Origin: Rehmannia glutinosa
Lineage: Eukaryota > Streptophyta > Magnoliopsida > Lamiales > Orobanchaceae
NCBI GenBank assembly: GCA_016081115.2
Contig: CM071930.1
Location: 40,151,335-40,215,334 of the forward strand
Direction: 5' to 3'
DNA length: 64,000 nucleotides
Of the stretch, positions 22,692 through 33,472 are shown in pieces (the stretch's first letter is position 1; every line of letters begins with the position of its first letter). The notes under the pieces are model-generated. The model saw nothing but the letters and a program-made list of their open reading frames with translations, did no database searches and was not told where the DNA came from. Position numbers and translations under genes: made by a program.

Positions 22692-23269
22692 TCGATGGTG
22701 AACTCGACTTCCCTATCTGGAGGGACAGTGGTGAGTTCTTGTGGAAATACATCCGTGCATTCTGATACTATAGGTACTTGGTTGATTTGTGTCTCAACCT
22801 TGGGTTTGTTAATTACAAACGCCAAGTACCCTTGAGCCCCTCTAGTGATCGTCTTCCTCGCTTTCATTGTTGAAATGATTGGGGCAATCTTAACTCGTGC
22901 CCTTCCCGAAATTTCCACTTCGGGTTTTCCGGGTTCACATAGATTAATGGACTTGTTATGGCAGTCCATTTGTGCATGGTGTGCAGACAACCAATTCATT
23001 CCCAATATCACGTCGTATTCGGATATAGGTAATAAGATCAAATCGACAGGAAAATTTATCTCATCAATCTTAACTTCGCATGCAATATAGATAATATCTG
23101 TTATCTGACTTGCACCCATAGGAGTTGACACCTCTAGACATATAGGCATATGTTCCATGCATGCATGCAGTTTGTGTACAAAATGCGGTGCAACAAATGA
23201 ATGCGTTGATCCAGGGTCGAACAGTATTTTAGCGTAGTGGTTAGATACTAGAAGCGTACCTTCCACCAC
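22625..23269 (-). CDS. pro: G2 aspartic protease region (open frame in a dead element)
   Basis: A 214-codon open frame holds the retropepsin: AKILFDPGSTHSFVAPHFV (active site D-P-G-S, usual in plant chromoviruses, near residue 18), then YDVILGMNWLSAHHAQMDC near residue 88. The linker ends with FPQELTTVPPDREVEFTIE. It overlaps the reverse transcriptase frame, so a frameshift separates the two. Protease would release Gag and Pol parts from the polyprotein. The local frame is intact but has no intact partners. Confidence 0.82.
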   Translation of the reverse strand: MVEGTLLVSNHYAKILFDPGSTHSFVAPHFVHKLHACMEHMPICLEVSTPMGASQITDIIYIACEVKIDEINFPVDLILLPISEYDVILGMNWLSAHHAQMDCHNKSINLCEPGKPEVEISGRARVKIAPIISTMKARKTITRGAQGYLAFVINKPKVETQINQVPIVSECTDVFPQELTTVPPDREVEFTIECYRGPPDAEHRIEWLFLSCKS

Positions 23270-23399
23270 GTTTGTTGCCTCCGGAGCCTCATGTCCGGCG
23301 AGTGCAAATGCTCAAGTAGGCATCCTTGCCCTATTACCCTAGCCATTGCCCGGCTTCTACGGCTGCACCTGTTTGGTTCGGTCCTCGTACTTCGGGCAA

Positions 23400-24383
23400 T
23401 CTTTCAGGTGGTCCTGATTACTACCACAGCGCAAACACTTTCCTTGTTTACGCCAACAGTCTCAGCAATATGTCCCGATTTCTGGAAATGTGCACACACT
23501 TGACCTGACTTTCCTTGTACTAGTCCCTTCCCTCTATCTGTCTTATTAACTGGTCCCTTCTGAAACTTAGCAGGTTGTTTAGATGGTTGTCCCACAGCTG
23601 TCCTCTTGAGACTGTTTGATGGCCTACTCTCGAATCTCGTCCAATACGGTTCGATCCCGACTGACGGAGAGTCGCCTTTCGCCTTTTGAGTAGGTTGTCG
23701 CTAAATTAAGCATCGCTTGATTTTTCAAGTTCCAGCCTTAATCCTCGTGTGAACTTGTAAAGTTTGTCCTCCTCTGTACTGATTGTCCCCAGAGCATACT
23801 TGGACAATCGATGAAATTCGGATTCATACTGAGCTACAGACATGTTCCCCTGCCTCAACCTATAGAATTCATCCCGACGCGCCTCTTTCACAACCTGTGG
23901 AATGTACTGTTCATTGAACTCGGCCAAGAAATTTCCCCATGTTCTAGCTACTCGGTCCTGTTCCCACCTTCTCTCAACTACCCTCCACCAGTCTCTAGCA
24001 GCCGATTCTAGACGAAATACGACGAGTGTGACTTTCTGCTCATCTGAATATTGGAGAGCATTGAAGATATTCTCCAGTTTTTCTATCCATTCTTCTGCCT
24101 TCAAGTCATCCGGTTCTCCTAAGAAAGCCGGTGGGTCGAACCGTAGAAAACGCTCTAACGTGCGATCGTTCATCTCTTTGGCGGGTTCGGGAGCACGGTG
24201 TTGAGGCTCTGCCTATTGCCTCATGAAAACCAGTATTTGTTGTAGAGCCTGTGCAGTCAAGTTGTCTCCTGCAGCAGGTGGAAGAGGCGGTGGTAATTCA
24301 GGGGAGGGTACCCGGTCCCTGGGTACATCGTCATTCCCTTGGGGAACGCGGTGAGGTCTCCCACGTCCACGATGTTCAGCCAT
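23400..24383 (-). pseudogene. gag: G2 gag with zinc knuckle
   Basis: I place the start at ATG 24383 (MAEHRGRGRPHRVP), after which a Pro-rich leader meets an in-frame TAG at 24213-24215, probably a former CAG. The capsid core follows: RFDPPAFLGEPDDLKAEEWI, RLESAARDWWRVVERRW, FNEQYIPQVVKEARRDEFY and MSVAQYESEFHRLSKYA. It stops at 23706. A frame-shifted nucleocapsid remnant (23600-23400) shows KCLRCGSNQDHLKDCP, a CCHC-type knuckle. Confidence 0.87.
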
Positions 24384-24765
24384 TCTGTATCTTGAAGTGT
24401 TAGTTGCAGTCCACGAGTAAATGAATACAATAATTATTCGCGTAAAGCAAGTTATATCGTAGGGAAAGTAACAAAAAACACAAGATACTGAATAAATAGC
24501 AAAGGCATATCCATTAATGTAAAACTTGAATACACCCACGAAGTACAACACTAGTAATACCGAGTCAAAGATACATCTGAACCAAAATACAACTGAATCT
24601 AATACAACTGAAAGTAAGGTACAACATAATGGAATAAGTGTCTACAACAACGAAAGCACAAATTGACAATCACGCTAACTAATTAGTGAGATCGCCATCA
24701 TCGTCACTATCAACTACGTCCATAATAGGGGCCTGGTCGGGCTGAGGTGGCGCCTCGACCTCAGG

Positions 24766-25382
24766 TCAATCAACGAAATCCAACCACTGCTCGAACCCTT
24801 GTGCATCATCAAGTGGAGTAGCCTCAAGTGCCTCAGGCTCTCCGACCTCGATTGGATCCTCCTCAGGATCCTCCTCGGGGTCTTCCTCAGTGTCGGGTAC
24901 GGGCTCCACCTCGGGTGGTCGAATGGTGTCGGCAATAGCCGCAGAGAGCAGACCTCCGAGCAAGCGTCTCTCTAGGCTAGGGCCTGTGTAAGGTCCTCTA
25001 TCACGGTCATCGCTTGATAAGGGTCTCCTCCAAGCGCTCGACGGTGTCGCAAGATATGGGCGTCAATCTCCCACTTGGCGGTCGTCACTTGCTCTCTTCA
25101 TTTTTTTCTCACACATTATCCAGCGCTCCCGGATATTCTCAGATCCGATCCTCCCGCGCCGTATGGTGTTGTCGCATCCTTAATGATAGTGGCCAACTCG
25201 CTCTTTTCATCTTGGTTCCTTGCCAAGTTACGTGTGTCAAGTCCTCGTTACCGGGCGCTCCTCGGATAGCTCCGAGGTCGCTCGAATACTCTCCGGTGCC
25301 GGTGAATCATAAGTGCCCGGTAGTACTCCGCTCAAAGACGGGCATGAAAACGTCCCACCAAGAAGGTGGTGCCGGCTCCATC
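24766..25382 (-). pseudogene. G2 pre-gag reading frame, unknown product
   Basis: Between the primer site and gag, minus-strand sequence from ATG 25382 (MEPAPPSWWDVFMP) has protein-like composition in shifting frames. It passes WEIDAHILRHRRALGGDPY (about 25080) and ends in a clean acidic tail with four PEEDP-like repeats and DAQGFEQWLDFVD before a stop at 24766. At least three stops or frame changes break it. I do not recognise the product and see no clear similarity to the G1 pre-gag frame. About 380 bp separate it from gag. Confidence 0.4.
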
Positions 25383-25671
25383 CTGATCAAACAAAACTAA
25401 GGCCGATCAGTCAAAGGTAAAGGAAAGATAAGGAGAGAATAAGGAAAGAATGAACAAAGAAAGTCAGTCAAGAGTCAACTAAGTCAAGACAAGTATGACT
25501 ATGGAACCTCAAAATATGCGTTCTAACTTATTTTCAATCTCAATAATATGGTTCTATGCCAAATTGAAATTGATTTCACACTTAATGAGTCAAGTCGCGG
25601 TATGACCCAACACACAGACCGAGGGTCCTATCCTGGGTCAGCTCGGTGTAAGTTTCCATCTTACTAGCCGA

Positions 25672-25683
25672 GCTCTGATACCA
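25672..25683 (-). other. G2 primer binding site (tRNA-iMet)
   Basis: The minus strand reads TGGTATCAGAGC, seven bases inside the 5' LTR, a perfect initiator-Met type site. Confidence 0.9.
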
Positions 25684-25690
25684 CTCTAAC

Positions 25691-27670
25691 TGTCACGCCC
25701 CAAATGGGACGCGATGACGATCCACAACTTAAATACAAATAAACCAACAGTCTAGACGAATATCAATGAAAACCCAAAGAAACAGAGTCAAATAGCAGCG
25801 GAAATAAAATAACATAGGTACAAATTACAACTTACAGTCCCACAATTATCCGAATTACATCCCCGAAAATCAACTAAAGATAACGACTTAATAGTCAAAG
25901 GGTCCTACGCCCTTCAGTTACAGACCAGAATGAAAAGAAAATAAAAGAGTCCAACAACAATAACAAGAAACAAGTCCAAAGAACAACAACAATAAAAGAT
26001 AGAGAGTCCAACAGGACGGGTACAAGGGCTCAGTCCGTAGTTGGTTCAGCATTTTCAACGAAGTCCTTATCTAAAGGTTAGAAAACAGGTGGGGATGAGA
26101 CAGAAATCTCAGTGGATGGGGTGATCGTGTGCAAGTGTGGCACAATATATAGTTAAAGCGAGAAAACAGTTATATGAAAACGCGTGATATATGATGCATG
26201 AATTCACACACAGTCCACAAGCGTCGTGATAAAATATTTAAGTAATATACTTATATAGTTTAAGAAAACAGTTCGTGGTCACACAAGCACTAAGTGATTC
26301 AGAGATTTAAGTTTTTAAAGTTTTGAGGTCGAGTTTTTATAAAATTCTCACATTGGCCCCAAATTTGTTAAAATTGTCATTTCGGACCTTAAGTTTAAAA
26401 AAATCGGAACTCACAAACCGGAAGGGCTTTTAACGTGATTCCAGTTGGAAAATGTCACTAAGGTTAGTAGGATATTGGTACAAAAGCATTTTTAAATAGA
26501 AATGAGTGTAGGTCCTTTAACTTTTGAAAATCTCATTTTTGTCCCATTTTGAAATAATTGTCTTTAAGGCTTTTAGGGGGCCAATTGTTATGAAATTTGA
26601 ATCTTAGGTCCAAAATATAATTAAGTTATAGTTAAATTAGTAATTCCAGGTACATGGGCTGTATAAGTCCTGGAAATTTCATTTGGGTCCTCAAGTTTAA
26701 TCTTTTACAATTCGGTCCCTCAATTTTAGTAAAATTACTTTCCAACCTCTAAACACTTGGATTTTTGGATTACATTTAAAATATAGATATGAAGAACTTA
26801 TGTTTGAAGGTTTGAAGATGTGAAGAGTTGGTGTTTGAAGATTTGAAGATGTGAATGATTTTTAGAGAGAGGTTAGAGAGAAGGAGGAGGATTTGCTTGA
26901 GAATTAAAATGTGTTGGATGAAAAATAAAATTTTTTGTTAAAATTGGCCATATTGGCCGTCCACTTTGGAGGGAGGGGGAGAGATTTTTTTGTTTAATTT
27001 TGTGTCTTGAATTTTGCTTCTTGCATGGGAGACAAAATGCAAGTCAAAGGTATGGGCATGAGATGGGTTTGAATGGAATGTTGGGAAGACTCCAACATAT
27101 TGGAAAATTTAATAATAAAGAATTTATGTATAAGATGATATGTATAATGTTTGAATTAATGGTATAATTATACACAAGATGACTAATATAAGGTGTAAGT
27201 GTACAACAATTGGATGGTATTTCTACTCCAAAAATCTCATCATGGCCGTCCACTATAGGGGCAAATTGGTAATTCCATATATTTTTTTTTGTCCCAAATT
27301 TGATGATAATAGTTGAAATATATCAATCTCCAAAATAATTAGTGATTTCCTTGATCACTTATAAGTCTCAAGATCACTTATACTAAATCAAATTCTTAAT
27401 TCTATAAGGTAAAAGTCTCTAAAATAAATAGTCTCTTAAAATTCTAAGGTGACTAAATACAAAAATAGTAATAATGATCAATCAAGTGATCATAAATTCC
27501 AAATAGAATTAATAAATGATCATGATCACAAGTAATAAATAAAATGAATTAAATTGCAAAATATATATCATTAATAATTACCCGTCAAAGTGACGCGGTA
27601 AAATAGTCGATCAAATACATAGTCGACAAAAAGAATCAATTACATGCTCAGAAAAATCGGGGGCTTCACA
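25691..27670 (-). repeat. G2 5' LTR, 1980 bp, with two internal deletions
   Basis: Compared with 7786-12030 this copy lacks the stretches equivalent to 8397-9344 (948 bp) and 9827-11143 (1317 bp); 4245 minus 2265 gives exactly 1980. The first break lies at a shared TTCAG. The rest is highly similar. No gene seen. Confidence 0.92.
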
Positions 27671-28076
27671 GGGTTAGGCCCGCCGAAGTAAATTTATTAA
27701 ATGGCCAGTCAGAGGAAATTACAGAGGAAAATTACAGAGGAATTACATGTTTTACTATAACAGATTATGCTTGTATGTTATATTATGTATTGACAAAAGT
27801 TGGTCCCTACTGAGCAAGTGGAAGCTCACCCCTTCTTTTTTATAATTTTTCAGATTAAGGAGTCGGGCTGAAAATACGTCAGTGATGGATGAAGACCAAA
27901 TTAAATTTTGGAATTTGAATAATTTTATTTTATGTCTTAGAAAATTTTAATAATATTTCAATAGTAAGGTGACTAGTATTTATCTGTAGTTAAATGTTTA
28001 GTTTTATTAAGTTTTTATTGTTAAAACTCGTGTTTAAATAATAATGTTTTCCATAAAAGTCGGATTAGGCATTACA
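27671..28076 (+). repeat. G1 5' LTR, second part
   Basis: It begins with the second copy of the G2 target duplication (GGGTT, 27671-27675) and ends ATTACA at 28076, four bases before the primer site. With the first part the full LTR is about 1.33 kb. This half has no partner at the 3' end because that LTR is truncated, so its boundary rests on the primer site and CA end. Confidence 0.8.
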
Positions 28077-28080
28077 ACAG

Positions 28081-28092
28081 TAGTATCAGAGC
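28081..28092 (+). other. G1 primer binding site (tRNA-iMet type, one mismatch)
   Basis: It reads TAGTATCAGAGC followed by AGG. The usual initiator-Met site is TGGTATCAGAGC, so one G-to-A change has occurred at the second base. Confidence 0.75.
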
Positions 28093-28325
28093 AGGTCTAT
28101 GATTTTGTAGACTTGTAAAAAAAATGTATTTTTTTTAGACAAAATAATTTAGAGTCATCCATCACTGTCATATCCTAGTCGGCTACCTCAAGGTATGTGA
28201 CGAATTTATTATGCCATTTTATTTCATGTCATTTAATTTTTATTTATTATGCCATCTGTTATACATGTTTCCATATGTAAATCGTGCAATTTTATGCCAT
28301 TCGTTAGATAATATTTTATGCCGTG

Positions 28326-28328
<3 letters not shown>

Positions 28329-28361
<33 letters not shown>
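28329..28361. repeat. (TA)n microsatellite in the G1 leader
   Basis: An uninterrupted run of about 16 TA units just upstream of the pre-gag reading frame. Confidence 0.9.
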
Positions 28362-28363
<2 letters not shown>

Positions 28364-28377
28364 ATGTTTAACTAATA

Positions 28378-28751
28378 TGACTACAAATATAGATTCGCCA
28401 CCAAGACACACTGCTAGAAAAAGGGTGCGTGATTGGAGAATTAACAATATCTTGAACGAGCTAACTAATTACCTTAATTACAAAATCTAAGATGGCGATA
28501 ACATAGGAACCTACGTGGTAAAAATGCATCAGAAATGGTATGATGTGCATTTTCTGAGTGGTGCTCCAGATCAGTATGGTGCTACGCGCAGGGTGGTTGA
28601 TTCACTGCCACCCAAATGGAAGGGTGAGGCTGAATATTTGTGTGGAACGATGGTGAAGTATGACGCACAAGACTACACACTCAAGATTGACTATGGGGCA
28701 TTTACTAAAAGATTGTTTGCAAAGTGGATTGACCGTGTTACTGAGGCATGA
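28378..28751 (+). pseudogene. G1 pre-gag reading frame, unknown product
   Basis: An ATG at 28378 opens MTTNIDSPPRHTARK, meets a TAA near 28490 after about 37 codons, and stays open in the same or a neighbouring frame as KMHQKWYDVHFLSGAPDQYG to a TGA at 28749-28751. It sits between the primer site and gag. I do not recognise the product. The second half is rich in Asp, Lys, Trp and Tyr and shows no zinc knuckle or membrane segment. It could be a lost accessory gene or a chance frame, but 78 uninterrupted codons with protein-like composition inside AT-rich sequence favour former coding. Confidence 0.4.
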
Positions 28752-29013
28752 AAGAAAATGAAGAGAATGATCTGAATGAGGAGGGAAATGAGGAAGAGGG
28801 CCAAAACTTTTGAGTTGTTTAATTAAAAATCTGCTTTATTTTTCTACTAATCCAAATAAATCCTTGTTAAAGGGTTGAAATAATGTTATGAATGAAAATC
28901 TAATATTTTGTCTACTATTATCTATCTACGATTATTTTTCTTATATTGTGTTTGTAGTAAGACCCAATATTCGATTATTACATTAGTTAAACATCATGTA
29001 TACTTGTAGGATT

Positions 29014-30075
29014 ATGGCTCCCCATAACCGAGCAGGAAACCGTACAAATGACAATGGTAATCAAGCCAACAATGAAAATCAAGCTAATGGTGGAAATCAA
29101 GTTAATGCTCATGTCGGCGATGTACTTGCCAAATTTCTGAGGGCAGTGCAAAACAATAACAATAATAACAACACGAGGACTGTGGAACAGTTTCGCCATT
29201 ATCGTCCACCTACATTCAACGGACGTGATGGTCCAGCTGCTGTGGAGGAATGGTTCTGATCTTTAGAAAGAGTTTTCCGACTCATTGGATGCACTGACGA
29301 GCAAAGAGTCACATGTGCCACCTTTCAGCTAATTGAGAATGTTGATCATTGGTGGGAAGGATATTGGAGAACTAGAACCGAAGAGGAACGAGATGCATTG
29401 ACTTGGAATGAGTTCAAGGAGGTTGTCATGGGCAAGTTCTTCCCGCGATCGTATCGTGATCAGAAAGAGAGAGAATTTCTGAACTTCAAATAAAGAAACA
29501 AGACTGTGACTGAGTATGAACGAGAATTCAACCAACTAAGTCGGTTTGCGCCGCATTTGGTTGATACTGATATAAAGAAGGAATTGAGGTTTAGGAGGAG
29601 ATTACGATCGCAATTGTCTAGTATATTGTCTGCTCAGGGCGATTTGGAATACGCTGAGATGGTGAAAAGGGCACAAGAAATAGAGGCAAGCCTGGTTGAG
29701 GATGACGATGGTCGGAAACCAGTTATGGTATATGAAAAGCGGAAGTGGGATGGAACAAAACAAAATAAGAATGGAAATCAGAATAAGCAGGCAAGGACTG
29801 ATGGGAATGTCCCCCCCAAATACTCAATACAATAGGCCGCTATGTCCTAATTGCAAGAAAAACCATTATGGTGAATGTCTGGCTGGGCAAGGAAAATGTT
29901 ATAAGTGTAAGAAGCCAGGACATATGACTGCTAATTGTCCTCTTTTAAATGATGTTGGGAACAGAAATGGTCAGACTGGTGGAGGAAGAGCTCGGATGTA
30001 TGCTTTGACCCAAGAGAAGGGACGACTTAACCAGTGTGATGACAGTATGTTAAGCGTATCGGGAATACCGCTTTA
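29014..30075 (+). pseudogene. gag: G1 gag with two zinc knuckles, broken by stops
   Basis: It starts at ATG 29014 (MAPHNRAGNRTN) with an Asn-rich leader, then the capsid core FRHYRPPTFNGRDGP, WWEGYWRTRTEEER and FFPRSYRDQKEREF. TGA at 29257-29259 and TAA near 29491 interrupt the frame; both fit C-to-T changes of CGA and CAA. After a frame change near 29815 the nucleocapsid part carries two knuckles, CPNCKKNHYGEC and CYKCKKPGHMTANC (29850-29940), which bind element RNA. The frame ends shortly before the protease. Confidence 0.87.
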
Positions 30076-30345
30076 GCACTATTTGTCGTGTGTCACACTC
30101 GTTTATATCTGCTAAATTTCATGCCATAATTGGGTATAAGAATGCTAAAGTAGATGAATATCTTGAGGTTAGTTTACCTTCTCGGGAATTTAATAACCAT
30201 CGATTCCATCGATAAAGGTGTAAATTTGGATATAGGGGGAAAACATTTGGAAGCTGATTTATATGTTATTGGGATGAAGGATTTTGATTTAATTTTAGGC
30301 ATGGATTGGCTTAGCAAGTACAATGCTGACATTAAGTGTCAGTAG
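30076..30345 (+). pseudogene. pro: G1 protease, active-site region lost
   Basis: The retropepsin is recognisable from SHSFISAKFHAIIG (about 30100) and ends with the family motif FDLILGMDWLSKYNADIKC (about 30280-30342). The preceding Asp-Thr/Ser-Gly triad cannot be read in any frame at 30076-30100, where the sequence is scrambled. Another frame change lies near 30180 and a stop at 30343-30345. Loss of the triad alone would abolish cleavage of the polyprotein. Confidence 0.75.
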
Positions 30346-30411
30346 AAGGAAATAACACTTAGACTGCCTGATAATGATGAAACAAAATTTTATGGTGTTA
30401 AGTCTAAGTAT

Positions 30412-31870
30412 ATGCCTAAAGTTATAACTGCAATGAAAGCATTGAAGATGTTGAGAAAAGAAAATTGTCAAGGTTATCTGGTAAACTTGACTGGTACCTC
30501 GATGACGGAGACGTCACCTGTAGATGTACCTATTGTCTGTGAATTTTTGGATGTATTTCCAGAGGAATTGCCAGGAATTCCACCAGATAGACAATTTGAG
30601 TTTTCAATTGATTTGGCACCTGGAGCAGCGCCAGTATCTAAGGCACCTTACAGGATGGCACCAAAAGAGTTTCAAGAACTAAAGGTGCAAATACAAGAAC
30701 TCCTAGATATAAGATTCATTCGACCTAGTGTTTCTCCGTGGGGAGCACCATGTCAAAAAGAAAGACGGGTCACTTAGGATGTGTATTGATTATAGGGAAC
30801 TTAATTGAATCACCGTAAAGAATAAGTACCCATTACCAAGAATTGAGGACTTATTTGATCAATTAAGGGGTGCTAGTACTTTTTCTAAGATTGACTTGAG
30901 ATCCGGATATCACCAATTGAGAATTAAGGAAAGTGATATTCTGAAGACGACCTTCAGAACTCGTTATGGGCATTATGAATTTGTTGTAATGCCTTTTGGA
31001 TTGAGTAACGCACCAGCAGTGTTTATGGACTTGATGAATCGAGTGTTCCATCCATTTTTGGATCAATTTGTCATAGTCTTTAGAGATGACATACTAGTGT
31101 ATTCTAAGAATGAGGAACAACATAAAGAACATTTGAGAATAGTGTTGGAGACACTTCGCAGAGAAAAGTTGTATGCAAAGTTTAAGAAGTGCGAATTTTG
31201 GATTAATCGAGTTGTATTTCTTGGGCATGTGATTACTGCTCAAGGATTTGAAGTAGATCCAACTAAAGTAGAAGTAGTCAATGAATGGAGGGCTCCTAAG
31301 AATGCGAGTGAAGTTCGCAGTTTTCTGGGTTTAGCAGGGTATTATCGAAGATTTATCGAAGGATTTTCAAAAATAACTGGACCCATGACCCGACTGACTA
31401 GAAAAGGAGAAAAATTTATTTGGACGGATAAATGCGAGGAAAGTTTTCAAGAATTGAAACAGAGATTGACCTCAGCACCAGTTTTGACAATTCCTGACCC
31501 TTCTAAGGAATTTGTCATTTATAGTGACGCATCTAAACAAGGATTGGGATGTGTGCTGATGCAGCATGGCAAAGTGGTTGCCTACGCCTCAAGGCAACTG
31601 AAGTCACATGAATTGAACTACCCTACACATGATTTGGAGCTAGTTGTTGTGGTTCATGCCTTAAAGATTTGGAGGCATTATTTGTATGGAAGAAGGTGTG
31701 AAATTTTCACTGACCACAAGAGCTTAAAATATATGTTTACTCAGAAAGAGTTGAACATGAGGCAGAGGAGGTGGCTAGAATTGGTTAAAGATTACGACTG
31801 TACCATCAACTACCATCCTGGGAAAGCTAATGCAGTTGATGATGCTCTAAGTCGTAAAACCAAAGGAGAA
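30412..31870 (+). pseudogene. RT: G1 reverse transcriptase and RNase H
   Basis: The linker (FPEELPGIPPDRQFEFSIDL, about 30556) leads into reverse transcriptase: FIRPSVSPWGAP, a frameshift at about 30752, MCIDYRELN, a stop (TGA, about 30808), then a long clean stretch. GLSNAPAVFMDLMNRVF is followed by VFRDDILVYS (31075-31104). The normal motif is F-I-D-D, so Arg has replaced Ile next to the catalytic Asp pair. RNase H follows with VIYSDASKQGLGCVL, FTDHKSLKY and HPGKANAVDDALSRK, where most relatives have ADALSRK. Confidence 0.9.
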
Positions 31871-33472
31871 ATATCGAGTTTAATAATTGGACAAGAAGAA
31901 CTAGTGAAGGACTTTGCCAAAATGAGGATTGAGGTAGACGTACCACCAAAGAGTACGGAAGCGATATTAACATCTTTAGTGGTACAACCTACTTTAAAGG
32001 AGAGAATTAAGAAAGCTCAACCTCGGGATAAATTTCTGAACAAAATGAAGGAACGAGCCCAAAAAGGGAGTGTTAAAGGGTTTCTTTTAACAGACGAAGG
32101 TGTTTTAACTTATGAAGGGAGGTTGTGTGTTCCTAAGAAAGAGGAACTTAGGAAGAAAATTCTTGAAGAAGCTCATTGTACGCCATACACGGCTCATCCT
32201 GGGGGTACAAAGATGTACCGAGATTTAAAGGGAATATTTTGGTGGAGAAGTATGAAGAGAGATATTGGAAATTTTGTAGAGAAATCTTTGACTTGTCAAC
32301 AAGTGAAGGACGAGCACCAAAGACCGTCCGGTTTGCTAAAACCACTTGAAATCCCGAAATGGAAATGGGAACATATAACTATGGATTTCGTGGTAGGACT
32401 TCCGAGATCAATTAAAGGAAATAAGGCTGTTTGGGTTATAGTAGATCGGTTGACTAAGTCGGCTCACTTTCTACCAGTCAAAAATGACGTACAGTATGGA
32501 ACAATATGCTCAAATCTATATGAGGGAGATCGTGAAATTACATGGAGTACCGGTGTCTATTGTATCAGACAGAGATACAAGATTTACATCGCAATTCTAG
32601 AGAAGTCTGCAAAGTGCAATAGGCACAAGATTGAAATTAAAGATGACTTATCATCCACATGCATGACGGGACGATCAGAAAGGACGATCTGAGATATTAA
32701 AGGATATGTTAAGAGCTTGTGTGCTCGATTTGGGAAGTAACTGGGAGACTTTACTGCTTTTAGTGGAGTTCGCTTGTAACAATAGTTATCAAGCGACGAT
32801 TGGGATGGCTCCATATGAAGCATTGTACGGACGAAAATGTAGATCACCGCTGTATTGGAGTGAGGTTGGTGAGAAGAAAGTTTTGGGGCCAGATCTGATT
32901 CAGGAGACTGTAGAAAAGATAGCCAAAATACAAGATCGAATCAGAATGGCTCAAGATAGACAAAAGTCATATGCTGACAGAAGGAGAAAACATATACAAT
33001 TCGAAGAAGGAGAAAAAGTGTTTTTAAAAGTGGCTCCTATAAAGGTTGTTATTCGTTTTGGTGAAAAAGGAAATTGAAGCCAAGATACATTGGACCGTTC
33101 GAAATCCTTACTCGTATTGGAGATTTGGCTTATCAATTGGCATTACCACCGAGTTTGTCAAGTGTGCATAATGTTTTTCATGTTTCGATGCTGAGAAAAT
33201 ATGTTCACGATCCAAGTCACATCGTGAACTATAATGATTTACAAATTAAAAAGGACTTGACAAACGAGGAAGGGCCAGAGTTGATTTTAGAGCGCAAGAT
33301 CCATAAACTAAGAAATAAAGATGTTGCGTTAATCAAGGTTCAATGGAGACGCCATGGCAGAAATGAAGCCACCGAGAGCGCGAAGAAGAGATACGTGCCA
33401 AATACCCACATTTTATTATCCAAGGTAACGAATTTCGAGGACGAAATTAATTTTAAGGGGTGTAGGATGTAA
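31871..33472 (+). pseudogene. int: G1 integrase with C-terminal chromodomain-like tail
   Basis: The zinc-binding region shows HCTPYTAHPGGTKM but then KSLTCQQVK, where relatives have CLTCQ, so the third zinc ligand is Ser. The core has WVIVDRLTKSAHFLP (first Asp, about 32440), then frame breaks near 32495 and 32690. It resumes LLVEFACNNSYQATIGMAPY and YGRKCRSPLYW, with another frame change near 33075. The tail reads YIGPFEILTRIGDLAY, NVFHVSMLRKY and RKIHKLRNKDVALIKVQWRR, the chromodomain-like end of plant chromoviruses, followed by TNFEDEIN just before the polypurine tract. Confidence 0.88.
33451..33467 (+). other. G1 polypurine tract
   Basis: TTTTAAGGGGTGTAGGA lies directly before the TG of the 3' LTR. 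It primes plus-strand DNA synthesis. Confidence 0.75.

Larger units (their letters stand above)
7786..27670 (-). mobile_element. G2: chromovirus with very long LTRs, inserted in the G1 5' LTR and interrupted by C3
   Basis: GGGTT at 7781-7785 and again at 27671-27675 is a perfect 5-bp target duplication. On the minus strand: 5' LTR (27670-25691), initiator-Met primer site, leader with a pre-gag frame, gag, protease, RT/RNase H, integrase, chromodomain-like tail, polypurine tract, 3' LTR (12030-7786). C3 splits integrase at 12481-20294. LTRs start TGTGAAGCCC and end GGGGCGTGACA. They differ in length (4245 against 1980 bp) because of two internal deletions in the 5' one. About 12.1 kb remain without C3. 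Confidence 0.93.

Noticed and set aside
7786..33472. Endogenous pararetrovirus
   Set aside because: Integrase, LTRs, primer sites and target duplications are present and no movement protein is seen; these are LTR retrotransposons.
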